This document shows, piece after piece, positions 60,611 through 64,000 of a stretch of 64,000 bases of DNA. Location of the stretch: NCBI RefSeq assembly GCF_011386835.1, contig NC_088791.1:26014998-26078997 (forward strand), written 5' to 3'. A program made the translations under genes and the position numbers. The DNA comes from Chrysemys picta bellii. Taxonomy: Eukaryota > Chordata > Testudines > Emydidae. Position 1 is the stretch's first letter, and each line of letters opens with the position of its first letter. A model generated the notes under the pieces. The model saw only the letters and a list, made by a program, of their open reading frames with translations, was not told the origin of the DNA and ran no database searches.

Positions 60611-61124
60611 ATCGCTCCTGGGCTCATAGCCAACATCTGCTGGGTTCCCAGTTATGTACATAAGACAAAGGGTTTTCATTTGGCTGTCACCTGCTTCAGG
60701 TGGGGCACCACCTGCAGCACTCTTACCCAGCAACAACAAGCAAGGCACTGGTAGCAAATCATCACAGTCGTCTTGCATACGGCCTACCTTTCCTCAGGGA
60801 GGCCCTGACAGGTATCAGTCTCTCAAGCAGGCTTCTGTCATGAAGTGAGAGCTGGAGTTCTGCTCTCCTTCCCTGACAGCTGAGCTGGGCTCTCCATCTT
60901 TAATCCCTCCCTCCAATCCTGAGACCTCTTGCAGATGCAGCAGGGTAGGACTGACTCAGCCCACAGCAGTTCATTAACCCTTTCCTAGTCAGTGTGAGGT
61001 TTGTATCTGCATCACACTGGGTTTTACTAGCAAAAAGTGCCACAATCACTAACAGATAATTCAGTCCTTTTTTTTAAACATTGTATCAAATAAAATTCCA
61101 TCAATTACACAAATTTTTACCAAC

Positions 61125-61244
61125 CTGTAATATTGCTCTTTCTGGTATATTTGATATTTCATCTTTGACTGTTTCTGAGGTAGAAGAATATTGTACATCA
61201 TCCTGTTTATCAAAATATTCTTCCTGGTCTCCCTTTACCAAACT
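61125..61244 (-). CDS. FBXL13: FBXL13 internal exon, start of F-box (120 bp)
   Basis: Minus-strand exon of 40 codons, phase 0 to phase 0, after a long T tract and CAG acceptor at 61247-61245. The peptide begins SLVKGDQEEYFDKQDD, an acidic linker, and ends with NIPERAILQ, the conserved proline-rich opening of the F-box. The donor is TTACAG|GTTGGT, weaker than the others in this gene. A GTAAAA lies four bases downstream, but its use would shift the frame, so the GTTGGT site is preferred. It joins the F-box half at 35682-35777 without loss or gain of a base. Confidence 0.9.
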
Positions 61245-62664
61245 CTGAAAAAAAATAACACAACAGAAGTATAACTATCCTTATCCAAATTAAAGTGTCA
61301 TCTTTTCTTGTAAATTGAATATGTTCTGAGATATTGTAAAAAAGACCCAATTAATATATCAACATTTCTAAATTAAATTAGTTTTTTTAATTCACATAGA
61401 TTTAAAAATCTACTTAATAAAATAGCAACAATGAATATTACTCCAACAATATCATGATGAAGTTCATGAGGTATGTTACAAATACATGTACTGTGCATTT
61501 TAGAACACCTGTTTTATACTAGTTTGTACATACAGTACAGTAGAAATATAGTTATTTGCTGTGTAAAAGAGAAGTAGAAGGGGAAGATGGGAGCAAGAGA
61601 AGGAAAATGGGGAAGGGAGATTAGGAAGAAGGGAAGAACAGGTGGGGAAAAGTGGCAGTTTTAGATTGTGCCTTTCCCCCATGAGCACAGTTATTCTTCA
61701 GGCAGCAGTTTGTATCTCTCCAGCTTTTTAAAATTATTTCCTATTATAATAATGAAGAGCCTGTCCCTGCAACATGGAAGGGAATGAGAGCTTTGTTATT
61801 GAGTTAAAGGGCTAAAGAATCAGGGCCTAAATTGAGCTTTTCCAGTAATGTAGGGCCCCAGCCTGCAAAGGCTCCATCACTATGCATTCATTCCCCAAAT
61901 CCATTGAAGGATTAAGGCCACAATGTTTTCAACAGAAAACGGTAACTGAAGTGGCAGATTTGCCAAAAGTTGCAGCTGAAAGGGTAACCGTGGGCATGGG
62001 AGAAGGAGAAGGAGCCTAAATAGTCCAGGTAACCTTAGTAAAAAGAAACCAAAAATGAATGCATCAATAAATACAATCAAAATAATCAAGAAAGGAGTGT
62101 TTATAATCTTTTCTCTAACATGTTATCTTACCCTTCTAAGAGGAACTACTTTTCATATGGGAAGGATACATAGCAGGATTTTTTTTTTTTTAAGAAAAAA
62201 AGGAGATATATTTTAATAAGACTCCATAAGCAGCTGTGCATTAGTAGGTTATTTGTGCACTCCTCAATGATAAAAATACAAGGTTTCCAGCCTCACAATG
62301 CAAATGAGACAGTAGCCTATGAATGCAAATCCAACTGTGATCTATTGGGATACTGGTCCTAAGTATTCCAGAAGCTTGTTTACATATACCAAAATAGGCC
62401 CAATTCACTGTGGGCTGAGGTAAACAGCAACAGAATACGTTGGTAGCGAAGTATGTGCAGAGGGTAAAAAGGCTGTTAGCACAAAGTACCTGAAGTTTCT
62501 CTTAATGGGGCAGGAAGCTTTAAGGTAGTCTGAAAAAGGCTCCTGGCTAGGGCAGCCAAGAAATCAGTTAACAGAGTATCTCACTCCAGGGATTACCATC
62601 AGTGGAGTTCCAATGGAAATTAAACCTGCCCACAAAGGATTCAGACCTTCTGTCAATATTAACT

Positions 62665-62870
62665 AATGTTTGAACAAGATTGTCAAGAATCGAGTTAGCT
62701 GACATGATGCTGACCACAACTTAGCAGTCAATGAAGACATTTTATCATGGCTTAATTACGGTTAGCTGATACAGTGTCTGAGCATGATTTGTCCTGGTCT
62801 ACTGTGACTGCTAAGTCATGGTCAGCATCATGTCAGTTAACTTGTATCTTCAGAATCATGTTCAAACACA
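62665..62870. repeat. Palindromic MITE-like element, about 205 bp
   Basis: The arms GTTAGCTGACATGATGCTGA and TCAGCATCATGTCAGTTAAC are near-perfect complements, extended inward by CACAACTTAGCAGTCA / TGACTGCTAAGTCATG and outward to TTTGAACAAGATT / AATCATGTTCAAAC. The spacer is about 70 bp. Confidence 0.7.
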
Positions 62871-63415
62871 ATAAAATATTGTAATGCAGACAAACATACT
62901 AAAACAGAGACAGAAACACTGTCTATCCCTCTTGAGGTAATGGGTTTTGCTGGCATAGAGGGGAGTACATGACACCTCCTTGATCCAGCTTTGCTTAAAT
63001 TGGCTTATATTTTTACAAAAATATTAAGTTACCTTTTAATTGCAGTTGAAAAGTATTCTGTTGATGGAAAATTTCCCTTAGGTTTACAATATCACAAACA
63101 ATGGAAGCACTCAGAATATATTTTTAGAGCGGTGAAAGTCTGAGAAGATAATTTTTTAAGAACCGTAAAAACTGCAACCCTGCAAAGCAACTCCAGCATT
63201 AACAGGATTTCATGTTTAACAAATTGTTTGTACAGTGCTTTGAAAATGCACAGTGTTACCTAAGTACTAAGTAACCACAGTGGTAGCAGTAGTATGGTAG
63301 AATGGATTATTTTAATTTTATGTACCTAGGATGGCTTTCCCACAGCAGCTTCAGTTCATGGAGATATATTGTTTAATCATTCAGCATGTTATATTTAAAA
63401 TTCTATGTAATGTAC

Positions 63416-63525
63416 CTCAAAATATGCTTTTGTTTTTGCGGAACTCTGAGCCTCTGCATGCCACGCCCTTAGGATAATTTTGTGCAAACTGTCATTAAAG
63501 ACCTTTTGTATCCTCATTGCTGCCA
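63416..63525 (-). CDS. FBXL13: FBXL13 internal exon, helical region before F-box (110 bp)
   Basis: Minus-strand exon with acceptor TTTTTTCTAG and donor GAG|GTACAT. It begins with two bases (TG) completing a codon from an exon not found in the window, then encodes AAMRIQKVFNDSLHKIILRA and the continuation WHAEAQSSAKTKAYFE, ending in phase 0. The sequence is basic and helical with I-Q and W-H features, like the repeat-poor N-terminal half of FBXL13 upstream of the F-box. It joins SLVKGDQ of the next exon directly. I saw no further exon between 63526 and 64000; that interval holds a Penelope foldback (63712-63851) and AT-rich sequence. Confidence 0.82.
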
Positions 63526-63711
63526 CTAGAAAAAATGTATTTGATTACAAAAGTTATGAAAGCAAGGACTTCATTTCTGAATAAATGTTTCAGTTAAATG
63601 CCTTTGACGAAATGCAGTTCTGTATACAACCATCTCTACAGATTTATAACTGTCCACAGCTATGTTCTTTATAATGAAACAAGCAGCAACAACACTCTCA
63701 CAGTATATGTA

Positions 63712-63851
63712 AAAAGAACAGGAGTACTTGTGGCACCTTAGAGAGCCCATGAAAGCTTATGCTCAAATAAATTTGTTAGTCTCTAAGGTGCCACAAGTAC
63801 TCCTGTTCTTTTTGCGGATACAGACTAACACGGCTTCTACTCTGAAACCTG
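63712..63851 (+). mobile_element. Penelope-like 3' end with short inverted arm
   Basis: The left arm AAAGAACAGGAGTACTTGTG ... CCTTAGAGA is the complement of the right CACAAGTACTCCTGTTCTTT. Exact 12-bp duplication ACAGTATATGTA at 63700-63711 and 63852-63863. It lies upstream of the first FBXL13 exon in the window, within an intron. Confidence 0.93.
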
Positions 63852-64000
63852 ACAGTATATGTACTGGTTCATACAAATACACTAAGTTCCCAGGCAAAGC
63901 AAAAAAGGGTTATATGATCTTATTTTAATAGCTATCTATAAATGCATGATTAATCTGCAAATTGGATCTGCCAAAAAACAGTAAGTTCACCAATTCTTAA

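Overview
The window is vertebrate nuclear DNA, almost certainly from a cryptodiran turtle. The repeat content points there: tRNA-derived SINEs with a CR1-like 3' tail (Cry I type), CR1 LINEs, Penelope-like elements with a GIY-YIG endonuclease, DIRS-type retroelements, CORE-SINE/MIR relics and many short hAT-type elements with 8-bp target duplications. Genes are split by long introns, so coding sequence is only about 1.7 kb of 64 kb.

Two host genes are present in a nested antisense arrangement. LRRC17 lies on the + strand between about 5.8 and 15.1 kb. It has three coding exons (5956-6721, 12664-12819, 14671-15074) that join in phase to a 441-residue secreted leucine-rich repeat protein. FBXL13 (dynein regulatory complex subunit 6) lies on the - strand and spans the window. 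Five consecutive internal exons were found by reading splice sites and phase: 63416-63525, 61125-61244, 35682-35777, 31989-32124 and 305-357. They encode the pre-F-box region, the F-box and the start of the leucine-rich repeats. LRRC17 sits in the 31.6-kb FBXL13 intron between the last two exons. As I remember it, human chromosome 7q22 has the same arrangement. Both ends of FBXL13 lie outside the window.

The rest is introns filled with transposable elements. From left to right: hAT elements at 2.98, 8.2 and 39.98 kb (one family); a Penelope foldback at 7.9 kb; a Cry I SINE at 12.3 kb; an 843-bp hAT element at 19.3 kb; a foldback hAT with transposase remnants at 21.9-23.5 kb; a 3.2-kb antisense CR1 at 24.0-27.2 kb carrying a second CR1 tail; a CG-rich element at 29.3-30.2 kb; a paired hAT family at 32.6 and 35.9 kb flanking an FBXL13 exon; a Penelope copy with a GIY-YIG domain at 33.7-34.5 kb; hAT/MITE insertions at 37.5 and 38.3 kb; a DIRS element at 41.0-45.9 kb split by a CR1; Penelope pieces at 46.5-48.9 kb; a 1.2-kb element with long terminal inverted repeats at 50.4-51.6 kb; DIRS segments at 52.7-54 and 55.5-59 kb; and further Penelope foldbacks at 59.1 and 63.7 kb.

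I found no bacterial-style system, CRISPR array, structural RNA gene or new multigene system. The most interesting points are the nested gene pair with exons too short for an ORF scan, a three-codon upstream ORF whose stop overlaps the LRRC17 start codon, the repeated foldback architecture of the Penelope insertions, and a CCAAT-plus-splice-donor module shared by two different transposon families.
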